A stretch of 64,000 bases of DNA, from assembly GCA_002964805.2 (NCBI GenBank), contig PUDQ02000001.1, forward strand, positions 7,154,001-7,218,000, given 5' to 3'. A program made the position numbers and the translations under genes. This DNA is from Trametes villosa. Its lineage: Eukaryota; Basidiomycota; Agaricomycetes; Polyporales; Polyporaceae. Of the stretch, positions 1-10,973 are shown in pieces. The stretch's first letter is position 1, and each line of letters starts with the position of its first letter. The notes beneath the pieces were generated by a model. That model did no database searches. It was given only the letters and a program-made list of their open reading frames with translations, and was not told where the DNA came from.

Positions 1-1556
1 ATCGCGGCCGCTGGCAACATTCACGACTCATCCTCAAACTCCTACAACTCGGAGGCCCCGCGGCGCTGCGCTTGTTTCGGCGAAGCGCGCCGATATCACG
101 ATTATTCCCAGCCAGGGAAAGTAGATCGTCTGCTAGTCGTCTTCAATTAGTACGCGCACAGTGTAGTACTCACAAGTGATTTTATTCATACTCACAAGCG
201 CACCTTCGCCTCTAGATCCAAGACGCACGTCTTGACTAGCGTTCGCGCTGTTCTTGCCATATTGCGGCCGCGCGCTATAGCTATGTCTGCGTCCTCGAGC
301 GACGCACAACCGGCGAATTCGAAGACAACATTTGATGATTCTTCCTATGCACCAGCATATGTGCCCTGCATGTAGTGAGCCCTCTGGTGCAGAGTGGGGA
401 TGACAATGTCGTGCGGCACGGCCGACACCGCCGTTTCGAAAACGACCACCGGCAGCACGACAGGCGGTGCCCCAGCGAGCCCCCGCCCTTGCTCGCTTCG
501 CCGAGCGCGGCGGGGGACTGACCGGCCAGCCTCCCACTCGTCTACATAACCTGCCCTCCTCGCCCGTCCCTTCGTTCTTGCAAACCACCACCTCCTCCCC
601 CCGAAGCCCGGTGCTGGACACGGTCACCGCGACTTGCTCGATGGCAGGAGCCTGGCTGGTCGGCCTCCCTCTACTCTACATAGCCCGTCTTCCTCCTGCG
701 TTCCCTTCTTCTTCATGACCGCCACCTCCTCCCTCCGAAGCCCGGTGCTGGACACGGTCAAGGTCGCCTGCGCCCTTGCGGCCTGGCGTCCGCGACTTGC
801 TCGATGGATGCCGACGATGCCTCGACGACGCCGAGGACCAGACGCCCTGGGGGCGCTGGCCTCTGGCAGGCCGGCGCGCGAGGCCGCGCTGGCCGCTGTC
901 GTCGACGCACTCGCACTCGGTGGGGCCATCGGCGCGGGCTGGGTGCTAGGTGTCGAGGGGGTAGATCCTGCCTGGGGCGTGGCAGAGGCTGGGGTATTTC
1001 CTGGGGATAGCGCAGGCCTCATCGTGGCCCTTGGGTCTAGTACCCGCCTTACGCGGGGAAGCCAACTGCGCTGTATTTATCTTTCACTGTAGCAATACAT
1101 TGGTGTAAACAGTGGGTTGAAGCAGAGGTCTGCGTGGACGATGGATATCGTAGCGAATGAGAGAAGAGAGGGACTCCGGTATGTATACCAACAGGCGCTG
1201 ACGCCACTGAACGTAGATCCCAGATCTATAGCAGGCTCCAAATGGAAAATCCCGACGCGCTCGGGTCGTCCTGCTGCTCGCTCTCGCCACACCACGTAGC
1301 ACGATGCCGAGCCCAGGTGTCGACATACGGATGTGCCATGGAGCATGTCTCTGCCTCCGCCAAAGCAGCCGGCGATCCCTCCCCTCTGATTCCTGCGTGG
1401 GGAGCGGTGGGAGTGCAGAGTGACGTCAGGCGGGCCTCCGGGTGACGTCCCTCGCCAATGGAGGACTGCCGTCGAGTGGGTCCCCCGACGCCTTATAACG
1501 CCCGCAGCCTCGTCCGTCGCCCCCACAAACTCATCCACAACTACCAGATCGTCAAC
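1..1556. other. Gene-free leading segment
   Basis: I see no supportable coding region here. Reading frames on both strands are Pro/Arg/Ala-rich, as GC-rich random sequence gives, and show no recognisable domain or plausible splice structure. The only structure is the imperfect direct repeat at about 521-807, listed separately. The last hundred bases before 1557 are presumably promoter and 5' leader of the next gene. The 3' end of a gene lying to the left of the window cannot be excluded. Confidence 0.5.
521..807. repeat. Imperfect direct repeat, two units offset by about 134 bases
   Basis: Copy 1 runs about 521-655 and copy 2 about 657-807. The best conserved core is a 26-base stretch at 601-626 that recurs at 735-760. 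A second block (628-644) recurs at 791-807, with about 29 extra bases before it in copy 2. The first halves (from 525 and from 661) match more loosely. Read on the minus strand both units encode similar peptides that begin TVSSTGLR and continue with a Glu/Gly-rich stretch, so the repeat could be a decayed coding repeat or a simple tandem duplication of non-coding DNA. Confidence 0.7.
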
Positions 1557-2812
1557 ATGCTCGCCAATTCTCTTCGTCGCGCAACGCGCACCCTACCCAC
1601 TTCGACTCGCTTCCTGCACGCCACTTCTGCATCCGCGGCGCAGGTGGCCCCCGGAAAGGACCCGCAGCTTTCGCAGGGGAACGTCGGCCAGGCCGGCCAT
1701 AGGCACCCTCAAGACACACACGACCAAGCTGCACGGAGCGGCCAGAAGGTCGCCTCCGGAAAGCAGTCATCAGGCCCGCACGACGCTGCCTCGCGCACGG
1801 GCGACCAGAAGACCGACCGCTCCGGGCTCTCCGGAAACCCGGAAGGCGTTGGCTTCGCTGACCAGGTCGGCTCTGCCTCGAGCACCGGAAAGAAGAGCTC
1901 AGCGTCGGCATCAGCTGGCGAGGGCAAGAAGGGCCAGGAGGAGAGCACCCCGCCGGGCTTCGTCGCGAGCATCAAGAGTAAGCTCGGGCTCGACACGACC
2001 AGCGGCGAGGTGAAGCAGAACAGGGGCGGCGGCGTCGGCGTCACGGGCACTGGCGCGCTCCCGTTCGAGAAGAAGCCGAGCGAGGGGTGCAAGGCTTACC
2101 ACACGTCTGCTGTACGCTTCGCGGGACCCACCATCGGCCAGGCCCCCGAGGCGAGCAGGCAGCCCAAGGAGAGCACGAATGCAGACCAGAACCCCCACCT
2201 GAAGCACAAGTCCGCGGGCAGCACACAGCCGGACAAGGGCAAGGGTAACGCGGCGGAGACCCCGACGCTGCCTTCGCACCAGGTACGTGGACGTGTGCTC
2301 CCCGTATCCTCCACAAATGCTTATCGTGTTGCTCTACCAGTTCGACAAGAAAGGCTCTTCCAGCTCTCAGAGGCGGACATTCTCGACGTCGGCACGCCGC
2401 CTGGCGGACGACAAGCATTCTGCCGATTCGTACTTCAAGGATGTGGACAACTCCCCTCCGTCCTCGTCCAAGACGCATCAGGTCGATAGCTCTGGCACTG
2501 GATCGCAGGTCCAGCGTCCCAACGAGGCGCTGTCGGGCGAGTTCTCTCGCGCTGGCCCTGACACCAAGGAGTACGAGACGGTACGCATTCGTCTTTTGTC
2601 CCATCAATCCACGATACTGACACACTGCTTGCATGTAGGTCTCCAAGGACGGCCAGTATGACACTCCCGGCCCGGAGTCCAAGCAGCAAGGACGGTACGG
2701 AAACGTGTCCGGGCTTGACGGCAGCCAGTCCACCGACAAGGGCGTGAGCAGCCCTGGCGAGGGACCTGAGGGTGCAAGTAAGGGCGGGCGCAAGCCGGAG
2801 GGCCGTTCGTAG
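1557..2812 (+). CDS. Putative mitochondrial protein with repeated presequence-like motifs
   Basis: Three exons, 1557-2282, 2341-2580 and 2639-2812, joined at phase-0 GT-AG introns of 58 bases each; 379 residues. The start at 1557 is chosen because it opens an Arg/Ser/Thr-rich amphipathic leader (MLANSLRRATRTLPTSTRF) lacking acidic residues, typical of a mitochondrial targeting signal. An upstream in-frame ATG at 1458 would place a long untargeted tail in front. The rest is hydrophilic, Gly/Ser/Lys-rich and low complexity, with no recognised domain. Presequence-like motifs recur three times: FLHATSA near residue 20, YHTSAVRF near 180-185 and FSTSARR early in exon 2. Function unknown. Mitochondrial location is inferred only from the leader. 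Confidence 0.75.
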
Positions 2813-3164
2813 ATCGGAACGTCCCGCAGGTCTGGAAGGAACGTACGGATCGGTTGTATGAGTAGAGCATTGTAATTGTATTATATCCCGCAGCCAAACC
2901 TCGAGTGGTAACAAGAACTGGTATGTCGTTATAGAGCCCAGAGCACGACTACATGATATCCTACATGAAGCAAATCCATCGGAAGGGTATGAGCAGATAT
3001 GTGCAAGTAGAGTCAAGACAAGTTGGCGAAACAAACCACACCGCAATCGGCCGTAGACGCAGCCTGAAGTTGAGAGACGGCATCAGCGCGAGCGTCCCCG
3101 TTTTTTCCCTGTTCACAGCCTATAGACAACCATTTTACCAAGATAATCGTAGGGACGTTTTGCT

Positions 3165-5032
3165 TCAAAGTCGCAGACAGTCAAGACGGCGCACGGCTAG
3201 TCCCTGCAGGAAATCGCGGCACAGCTCTCGTAGCTCCCCATCGTAGCTATCACAACACAATGTTGTCAGTATCCATCCCACCATCACCAAGCCCAGAAAG
3301 AAAAACACAGCACTCACAACGTCGGATCCTCCAACTCCGCCTGCTCCTTCACCTCCTCCGCGCGCGCCCTCGCGCTCAGCTCCCTCCCAAGGAACGCCAG
3401 CAGCGCCTCGTCCGTCACCAAATACCGATAGCGCAGCACGCGGCCCGTCGCGACCTCGAAGTGCATCACCGCGCCGGGGTCGTGCCGGCCGCGCGCGGGC
3501 GCGGGGTAGCGCACCTCCCAGTTGCACACCGCGACGGGGTCGTGCGCGGGCGCGCGCGTGCTCGGGTTCGCCGCGGGCGGGGGCGTGACGCCCGTGAGCG
3601 GGAGAGGGAGCACCCAGGACGCGGAGTCGTCTACCCAGCGCCAGCCGACGCGGAACGCGGGCCACGGTTTTCGCTCTGGGATGTCGGGGGAGCGCGAGGA
3701 GGAGGCAGAGGTGGACGGGCGCGGAGAGGAGAGAGGGAGCGGGAGCCCGCTAGGCGAGAGGAGCGGCGTGGGCGCGCCGCCGAGGATGGTGCGCGCGGTG
3801 TCGAGCCCGTAGAGGAAGGGCGTGTACGCGAGCGGGTCGGGGTAGCGCGCGGGCGTGGCCGCGGCGGCGGAGGCGGCGTCGAGCTCGATCTCGTCCGCGG
3901 AGAGCTCGGTGAGCATGCGGAAGCCGCGGCGGAGGTACTTGACGATGCCCGCCGCGCGCCGCTTCGAGCGGCCGCGGTAGGAGGAGGAGAGGAGCGAGAG
4001 CCGCTTCTCGAGCGTCGCGCGCGGGAAGAGGCAGTACGCCTTTTCGTAGCTGATCACGTTCATCACGCAGGCTGGGTGCAGTATTGGTGAGTCTGGGTGT
4101 GTGGGTGTGTGAGAGGGAGGGGGATGGGACTTACTGGAGTGGAAGGCGAGGATGGCTTCCATGGGCGTGTTCACGACCACCATAATCTGTACCTTGAGCG
4201 GACGAGGCTGCACCACTGGTTCCTCCGGCAACACCTCCGCCTCCTCTCCCTCTTCTCCCACCTCCACCTCCTCAACGACCCGCTGCGGCTGCTGCTGCTG
4301 CACCCCCGGCGCCAGCGCCGGCCTCGTAAACGTAAAGATCGCCGCGAGCCCGGGCATGCTGTAGATCCCGTCCTCGCGCGTCGACATCCCGTGGACGACC
4401 TCGAGCTCGAAGCGCGCGTCCTGGTGCGCCGTCGGCTGGAACGCGTAGCCCTCCGCGAGCAGCCAGCGGCCGACCTCGCGCCGGTGGCGCGCGTGCACGT
4501 ACAGGTCGAGGTCCGCGCCCGGGTAGCGCGTGCGCGCGAAGAACTGCAGCGCGCACGAGCCCGAGACGAGCGTGCCCGTGCGCGCCTGCAGGCTGCGGAA
4601 CGCGCGCGCGCGCGAGTACTGCGCTGGGGGCGAGCCTGGCGGGGACGAGGGCGGGTATTCGGAGGGGGAGGGGGAGCGGAGGGGGAAGGGCGGGTCGGGG
4701 AAGAAGCGCGCGAGGAGGCGGTCGACGTCGAAGGCGAGGCGGGTGTAGGCGGCGACGGCGTGGTGGCCGGCGCGGCAGGTGCGGGCGACGCGGAGGAGGG
4801 TCGCAGCGGAGCTGGCGTCGAAGATGGGCTCGTAGATGAGCTCGATGTGGAGGATCCGGTCGGCGAAGAGGCTCTGTGGGTGTGTGGTATGTCAGTCGAC
4901 GGTACTTCGCGTAATGAAGGAGGGGTTGGTTAGGATATCAGCGAGCCCAGTCGTCCCATCTGCCATCATATGAAGGCAGGAGTTGAATACTGTATCTACC
5001 AGTGGAACGTATACATTCGTACTAAGTGCCAT
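3165..5032 (-). CDS. Nucleotidyltransferase-fold-like protein, uncharacterised
   Basis: Coding exons on the minus strand are 4873-4135, 4071-3318 and 3246-3165, with introns 4134-4072 and 3317-3247. A short first exon starting at ATG 5032 and ending at about 5000 or 4991 fits phase 0, but the start is tentative. About 535 residues. The segment from 4873 is F-box-like (ADRILHIELIYEPIF). Around residues 115-140 lies VSGSCALQFF, then YPGADLDLYV, matching the Gly-Ser ... Asp-x-Asp pattern of nucleotidyltransferase folds. The intron at 4072-4134 splits an FHSTCVMNVI block that I regard as a family signature, followed by a KAYCLFPRATLEKR helix. An acidic/Gln-rich insert sits between the two blocks. 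The strand where a third catalytic acid is expected reads KVQIMVVV, without one. Catalysis is therefore doubtful; fold assignment is inference. Confidence 0.6.
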
Positions 5033-6692
5033 TCCAACTGCCACCGTCAATGCCTTACCTACCACCGCGTACTGAGCCCGGGTAGCAACGATAGAGATGT
5101 TCTCCGATCACAGCTCTCGCTCTCAGTATACGTGCTCTAGAACAAATTACGACAACTTCCGGTTCTGAAAGAGGTTGAACAGATAATCGCTGCACGTACA
5201 CGAGATTGCATGGGCATGGTGATGTTTTGAAGAATTGAACGCGCGACTTGCTTGCTCCTGGTAGATAATACAGCGGACAGACGGTCGTATTGTGAGCAGT
5301 AAAAGAGGTGCAATGCACACAAGTCGTCGTTATATATCGACAGTTGTTCGGCTCAGAGGGCACCTCGTGCGGGAGGAGAGAGTACAACAACAAACCAACT
5401 TCCGAACGCGTCGCACGTCCGACGCGTGTTGTTCCAGCTCACGTGCCCCATAGCACTTCGCGAAGTCCGTCGAACGGTGCCGCCCTGGGTAACCGGTTAG
5501 ACCGCCGGTCGACTGGCTTTGCCGCTCTCGCCCGGACACCTCCCCTGCGTATCGACGATATCTGGCAGACGTGGAACAGGTCGCCGGACTTTGCTCTTCG
5601 ATCGTGGACGCGTCGGTCACGGAACATGCAGAGTGTGACACGGTGGCGATCAGTGATCGGAGGAAGTGATCGAGGAGTGGTCGTCCTCGGATCGGGAGGG
5701 TGCTCCTCCTCTGACTGCGACGCACATGGGCCTCCTACTGGACGCAAGCCCGGCGGTTTTGTCGACGAATGCACCCGCCTCCTGCCGCCGCATGCCACCC
5801 GCGGGCCAAGTGCTTCTCCATCGCCGGTCTGGCCCCATCCCGGGTTATCGCGCATGCCCTCACTACGCCCCTGGCCCAGATTAATATGTCGTGTGCCGAT
5901 AGCACGCATGTCGTCCATCATAGGAAGCCGACACGGTTAGATTCGACAGGTACGTCAGCCCTCGAATCGCGCCTATAGAGCCACCCAATCCAGCCTCCCT
6001 CGTCGCGGTGCTGGGGTCATGGGAGCGCAGCAGGGACGCGTGGTGCATGCAGGACGCCGTATGTGGATGCGTTGTAATGCACCCGGGGCCAACCTTCTTG
6101 CGTCCGCCGTCGTCTGGCGGTAGTGTGACCCTGGCGACAGCGTGCTGCGCGTGAGACGCACGCACTGCGATGACGCACTTGGGCCAAGCTGCTTTGACGT
6201 CGACGTCTCCTCGCCAGCAACTTCGTCCTGGTTCGCGGTGCATCGGGTATTTCCCCCTTCAAGGCGGATACGATCATGTCGTTATCGCAAGGCGTCGCAG
6301 AGCTGGCTCTCTTTCCGGAGACACGCTACGGTGTCCTCCGATAGGACGCCTCGGGAGTTCACCCAGTCTCCCCCGGAGGACGCACGGTTCGCGCGGGATG
6401 GGCCTCGGCACGTGTCCGACAAGAGAAGTCAAAGAAGCTCTGGCGGTGATATCATGCGCAGGGTTTTCCGTCATTGGCCAGCGCACGCCCTGGTCGCTGT
6501 AGCACCGGAGGGGAGCGGACGTTGTGAAGCGTCCATGTGCGCCGCTGCATCTTCCACCCTTCCGCTTCTAGTCTCTGATCGAGTTGCCTTTCACAGCTCC
6601 GTCATGCCATCCACTTCGACATATATAAAAACATACACTCGCCCTATGGTTCATCTTGTCACCCACTCCATCCCCACCCGCATACCCCCGCC
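5033..6692. other. Intergenic segment, 1.66 kb
   Basis: It lies between the divergent starts of the nucleotidyltransferase-like gene (-) and the PX-chitinase gene (+). No frame shows a domain or credible exon chain. The longest frames (for example 6142-6705, plus strand) have random-looking composition. The right end holds a TATA box at 6621-6630. The 5' part may hold untranslated leader of the minus-strand gene. Confidence 0.5.
6621..6630 (+). promoter_or_regulatory. TATA box of the PX-chitinase gene
   Basis: The sequence ATATATAAAA lies about 65 bases before the ATG at 6693, in otherwise GC-rich DNA. Such a distance implies a short 5' leader. A clear TATA element suggests a regulated rather than constitutive promoter, which is inference. 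Confidence 0.6.
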
Positions 6693-9139
6693 ATGTCCAC
6701 CATAATCGCCGCCTCCGTCGTGAGCCACACCACGGCCTCCGCGCCCAAGCCGCACATCCTCTACAACGTCGAGGTCAAGACCGCAGACGGCAAGACGTCC
6801 GTCACTCCCAAACGGTACTCCGACGTACGTCCTATTCCACACCGCCAAAAATATCCGCTGATTTTTCTCCCACTAGTTCGTCGCGCTGCACGACACCCTG
6901 AACGACCCGGGTTCGCTCCCGCCAAAGCGCATCCTCGCGACGACCTTCGTCCCCGCCGCCTGGCTCGACGACACGCTCATCGCCGAGCGCAAGGCCGGCC
7001 TCTCCGCCTACCTCGCCGGCCTCCTCCAGTCGCCCCAGTTCCGCGTGCACAAGGCCCTCCTCGACTTCCTCGCTCCCTCTGCGGGCGCCCCGGCCGCCCC
7101 GCGCGCGTTCAACCCCGAGGACGCGCTCCCGTCGACACTCTCGCGCAAGGCCGCGCTCGCGGCGCAGGCGCAGGTCTCCGCGGAGGCGGCGGCGCCGATC
7201 TACGCCGCGTACTACCCGGACTGGTCCTCCGACCAGTTCCCGCCGAACAAGCTCGACTTCTCCAAGTTCGACATCCTCCTCTTCGGTGCGTCCTCAGGGT
7301 CCATTATTTCTTTTCTTTTCGTCTCCCCGCGTGCCCGCGTGCCCGCGCCCCGGGCCTCGGGTTCCGCTATCACCGCACTTGGGCCCCCTGCCGGCACAGC
7401 ATGCGCATGCGCAATGCAGTGGCGGAAACACTAGTGGCGACTGTTTGATCGTGCCCGGGGCCGCGCGCGGAGACACTGCACCAGATACGGCCGGGCGATC
7501 TGACGCGTTTCACCCCCGCTAGCGTTCGCGATCCCGAACTCGTCGAACACGATCACGTTCGACTCCGGATCGACGGCGACGCTGAAGACGCTCGTGAGTA
7601 GCGCCCACAACAGCGGCCACGGCACGAAGGTCGTCTTGTCCATCGGTGCGTTTCAGGATCTACGAGGGCGCGAGGGCGCTCCCTGTGTGGGGTGAGCTGA
7701 TTGGGTGATCTCATCAGGTGGGTGGGATGGGAGCAAGTACTTTTCGCAGGCGATGAGCTCGGCGAACCGCACGACGTTCGTGAACGCTTGCGTGAGCGCG
7801 GTCAACACCTACAACCTCGATGGTAAGTGCCGTTTGCATTAATGCGGAATCTCAAAGCAACTAACGCCGTTCACTGTAGGGATTGATATTGACTGGGTAT
7901 GCCGCTTCTCTAAATTACTTCATTATGGCCCGCAGTCTGACGCGTGTCATAGGAATACCCCGGCGAATCCGGCGCAGGGAACCCGCACTCGACGTCCGAC
8001 GCTGCCAACCTGCTGTCTTTCTTCAAGTCGCTCCGCACGGCACTTGGATCCTCGAAGATCATCTCCGCGGCCGTCACCCAGCTGCCGTGGACGGGCTCGA
8101 ACGGCCAGCCGCTCACCGACGTCTCTGCCTACGCCGCGCAGATGACCTACGCGAACATCATGTTCGTCCTTCACTGCCGTCTCTCAGGCACCTTCCCCGC
8201 TCCTGCTAACCCGTTCAATTGCCCCCAGGAACTACGACGTGTTCGGCGCGTCCTCGAGCCCGGGCCCGAACGCGCCGCTCGGCAACCTCTGCGGGAACTC
8301 GCAGCTGCCGCAGTACTCCGCGCAGGCGGCGCTCGCGCAGTGGACGAAGGCGGGCTTCCCCGCCGCGAAGCTCGTGCTCGGCCTCCCGCTGTACGGGTAC
8401 GTGTCGCAGAGCTCGAAGACGGCGCTGCAGCACATCGCGCGCGTCCCGCCCGGGCTGGAGGTGCAGGCGTACAAGGAGAAGGTGCTCGGCTTGCCGCAGC
8501 GCGGGCTCGCGTGTCCGCTCCCCGCTGTGCAAGAGGTGAATGGCGAGGGGGCGGAGGTGGAGGCGGAGGATGGGGCGAAGTCGAACAAGTTGGCGTTGAC
8601 GGGGAACCACGCGCGCAAGGGCGCGCAGGAGGCGCGCGTTGGGAAGGGGAAGGAGTTGAAGGCGGAGGCGGCGGCGGGCGACCTGAGCAGCTATTTCGGG
8701 CAGCAGATCCCGTTCAACCAGCTCGTCGCGCTCGGCGCGCTCACGAAGACGTCCGCGGGCGTGTACGTCGAGGCGAACGGGTACACCCAAGGTGCGTCCT
8801 CCCCCCTTCCCCCCCCCCTCCCTACCCCAGCGAAGTGAAGTAAAATGGCGCTAACGCGCGGCGCCGGGGCGTGCAGCGTGGGACGACTGCAGCGACACGC
8901 CGTTCCTGTACAACACGGCGCGCAAGACGGTGGTGACGTACGACGACACGTACTCGCTCGGCGACAAGGCGCTGTTCGCGAAGCAGAACGGCATGGGCGG
9001 CGCGTTTACGTGGTCACTCGACCAGGTGCGTATCTGTCTCCGCCGAGCACCGTGTTGTGGGAAGCGTTACTCATCGCGGGTTATGTAGGATGATGGGTAC
9101 ACGTTGACGAACGTCATCCGCTCGAACTTGGGCAAGTGA
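6693..9139 (+). CDS. PX domain-GH18 chitinase fusion
   Basis: Nine exons: 6693-6824, 6877-7285, 7523-7645, 7718-7822, 7880-7896, 7953-8161, 8229-8791, 8877-9025, 9089-9139; 585 residues. Residues about 15-130 look like a PX domain: a KRYSDF motif split by intron 1, then a PPK loop, DDTLIAERKAGLSAYL and a C-terminal helix. PX domains bind phosphoinositides on endosomal membranes. From about residue 153 (IYAAYYPDW) a family 18 glycoside hydrolase follows, with SIGGW and the catalytic DxxDxDxE motif intact at 256-263 (acid Glu263), split over three exons. It should hydrolyse chitin-type beta-1,4-GlcNAc chains. No signal peptide or membrane segment is visible, unlike secreted chitinases. A Glu/Ala/Lys-rich insertion encoded at about 8460-8680 interrupts the barrel before the YFGQQIPF block. 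The domain calls are firm; an intracellular role is inference. Confidence 0.87.
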
Positions 9140-9824
9140 GCGAGGGCGAGGTTTGCCTGTGCACTAGCCAGCTCTCGGTACTTGGGTGCGGGTATGATTG
9201 TTATCCTTATACCACTTTCATGTTGTGGCATTCACGCATACGTGTCTCCCGCTTTTCCGTGATTACTCTTGACGACCCTCACGACTCGCTACGACCTCTT
9301 AGGCTGGCATTTCTGTTCTGCGTGACCATGTATTGTTACTTTCTCGTCGAGATTATTTGGGAACTGAACGACGACCTCGTCTTGTATCATACTTCTTGGA
9401 GTCTAGCTATAAAACGAGCTGTTTTGCATTGGCATATAAACGAGCATAGAGCATATCCTGCAAGTCTCGGGTACATTGTGTGAGGGAACAACAGAACATC
9501 AGTGTATATACTAGGTACGATGTACGTGGGCAATAAGTTTTGAGACAGGGAGGCGTTTTGGAAGGATACAAGGCCCGATGCATGGGGATACAAGACTTGC
9601 GGGGTATTACACGAAATTATGTACTGTAGTAGATTGGTATGCGTCGAGTCAGTCCAATGATGATGCAGGGGTCATAAGTAGAGATGCAGTGGATGAGAGG
9701 GGGATAATGCGAGCGTCCATGAGCGAACCAATGCATGAGGCGAGCGGCGCGAGAGCCGAAGATAGTAGTTAGTGATAAATAGCGTCCAAGCGAGCAGTCC
9801 TTTTCCCTCCACGGCGCGCGCCGC
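9140..9824. other. Convergent intergenic segment
   Basis: It separates the stop codons of the PX-chitinase (+) and the short-chain dehydrogenase (-), so it should hold both 3' untranslated regions. It is more AT-rich than its surroundings. I see no coding region or RNA gene. Confidence 0.5.
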
Positions 9825-10973
9825 TCAGAGCTCGGCCTCGGGGAACTCGACGTCCGTCGCGACGTCCTCCCACGCGTCCATCGTCTTCAGCAGCCGGCCG
9901 ACCTTCGCGCGCACGTCCGCGTACGCGTCGCGCCCGAGCACGAGCCACAGCGGCCACTCGCGCCCCGCCGCGCGGCCCTCGCCCTTGACGACGTCGACGA
10001 GCAGGTCCATCGCGCGCGCGGGGTCCCCGCGCTCGCTGCCCGCGACCGCCGCGAAGCGCGCCATGCCCGCGGTGCGCGCCGCGTCGTACGCGGGGACGTG
10101 GTTGTGGATGGTTGCGGGGTATGCGTGCACGCCCTCGGTGCGGAACGCGCCGGGCGCGACGATGAGCACGCGCACGCCGAACGGCCGGAGCTCGCTCGCG
10201 TATGTCTCGCCGATCGCTGCGGAGGAAAGGTGGTTAGCGGGGCCCGGCGAGTGCGGAGATGAAGGGGGGCGCTCACCATGTACTGCGGCCTTGGACGCGG
10301 CGTAGAAGCCCGCGGGCTGCGAGGAGGCGTGGCGGTCAGCGCGACGTGCGGGGACGGCGAGGTGGATGGAGGGTGGACGTACCGAGACCTCTGGGCGCCA
10401 TGCTGAGCGGGAGCCAATGATGACGACGGTGCCGGAGCGGCGCTCGCGCATGTGCGGGAGGACGGCGTTCGTGACGTTCAGCACGCCGAACACGTTCGTC
10501 TGGAACTGGGTGAGCGCGGCGAGAGACCTGATCGGCGCAAAAGGGGGAGACGTCAAAGTCAGTGTCAATGAATACGTGATGGTGGAAAGGCGGCGCACCC
10601 TCCCTCCTCAAGGACGGCCTTGACGCCGTAGCCGGCGTTGTTGACGACGACGTCGATGCGGCCGTAGAGCGCGAGGGCGTCCTTGACGCGCTGCTGGACG
10701 GTCTCGGCGCTGTCGGCGACGTCGAGCTGCATGAGCTGGAGGCGGGAGCGCTCCGCGGCGGGGAACGTCGCGCGGAGTTTCTCGAGGTTGCGCGCGGTGG
10801 CGATGACGCAGTCTCCGCGGGCGAGGACGGACGCGACGAGGCGCTTGCCGAAGCCGGAGGAGGTGCCTGGAGGGAGGGGCGATCGTGAGTATGGGCTTCT
10901 AGTGCGAGGCGGCAGAAGCGGGCGAGATCGACGCACCTGTTATGAGCCAGATCTTCTGGTGGAGGGCGCCCAT
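9825..10973 (-). CDS. Short-chain dehydrogenase/reductase
   Basis: Five exons on the minus strand: 10973-10937, 10866-10599, 10527-10383, 10316-10277, 10216-9825; 293 residues, a normal size for a classical SDR. The N-terminal Rossmann motif TGTSSGFG (residues 12-19) is split by intron 1. NNAGYG marks the central strand, Ser141/Ser143 lie in the IGSRSAW strand, and the catalytic pair is Tyr155-x-x-x-Lys159 (YAASK). ATARNLEK after the second strand carries an Arg typical of NADP preference. The C-terminal part (ELRPFGVRVLIVAPGAFRTE) matches the conserved substrate-loop region of fungal SDRs that act on small ketones or alcohols. The substrate cannot be named. There is no signal peptide, so it is probably cytosolic. 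Confidence 0.88.

Noticed and set aside
1458..1556. Upstream in-frame start for the putative mitochondrial protein
   Set aside because: It would add 33 residues without targeting character before a typical presequence. The ATG at 1557 fits better.
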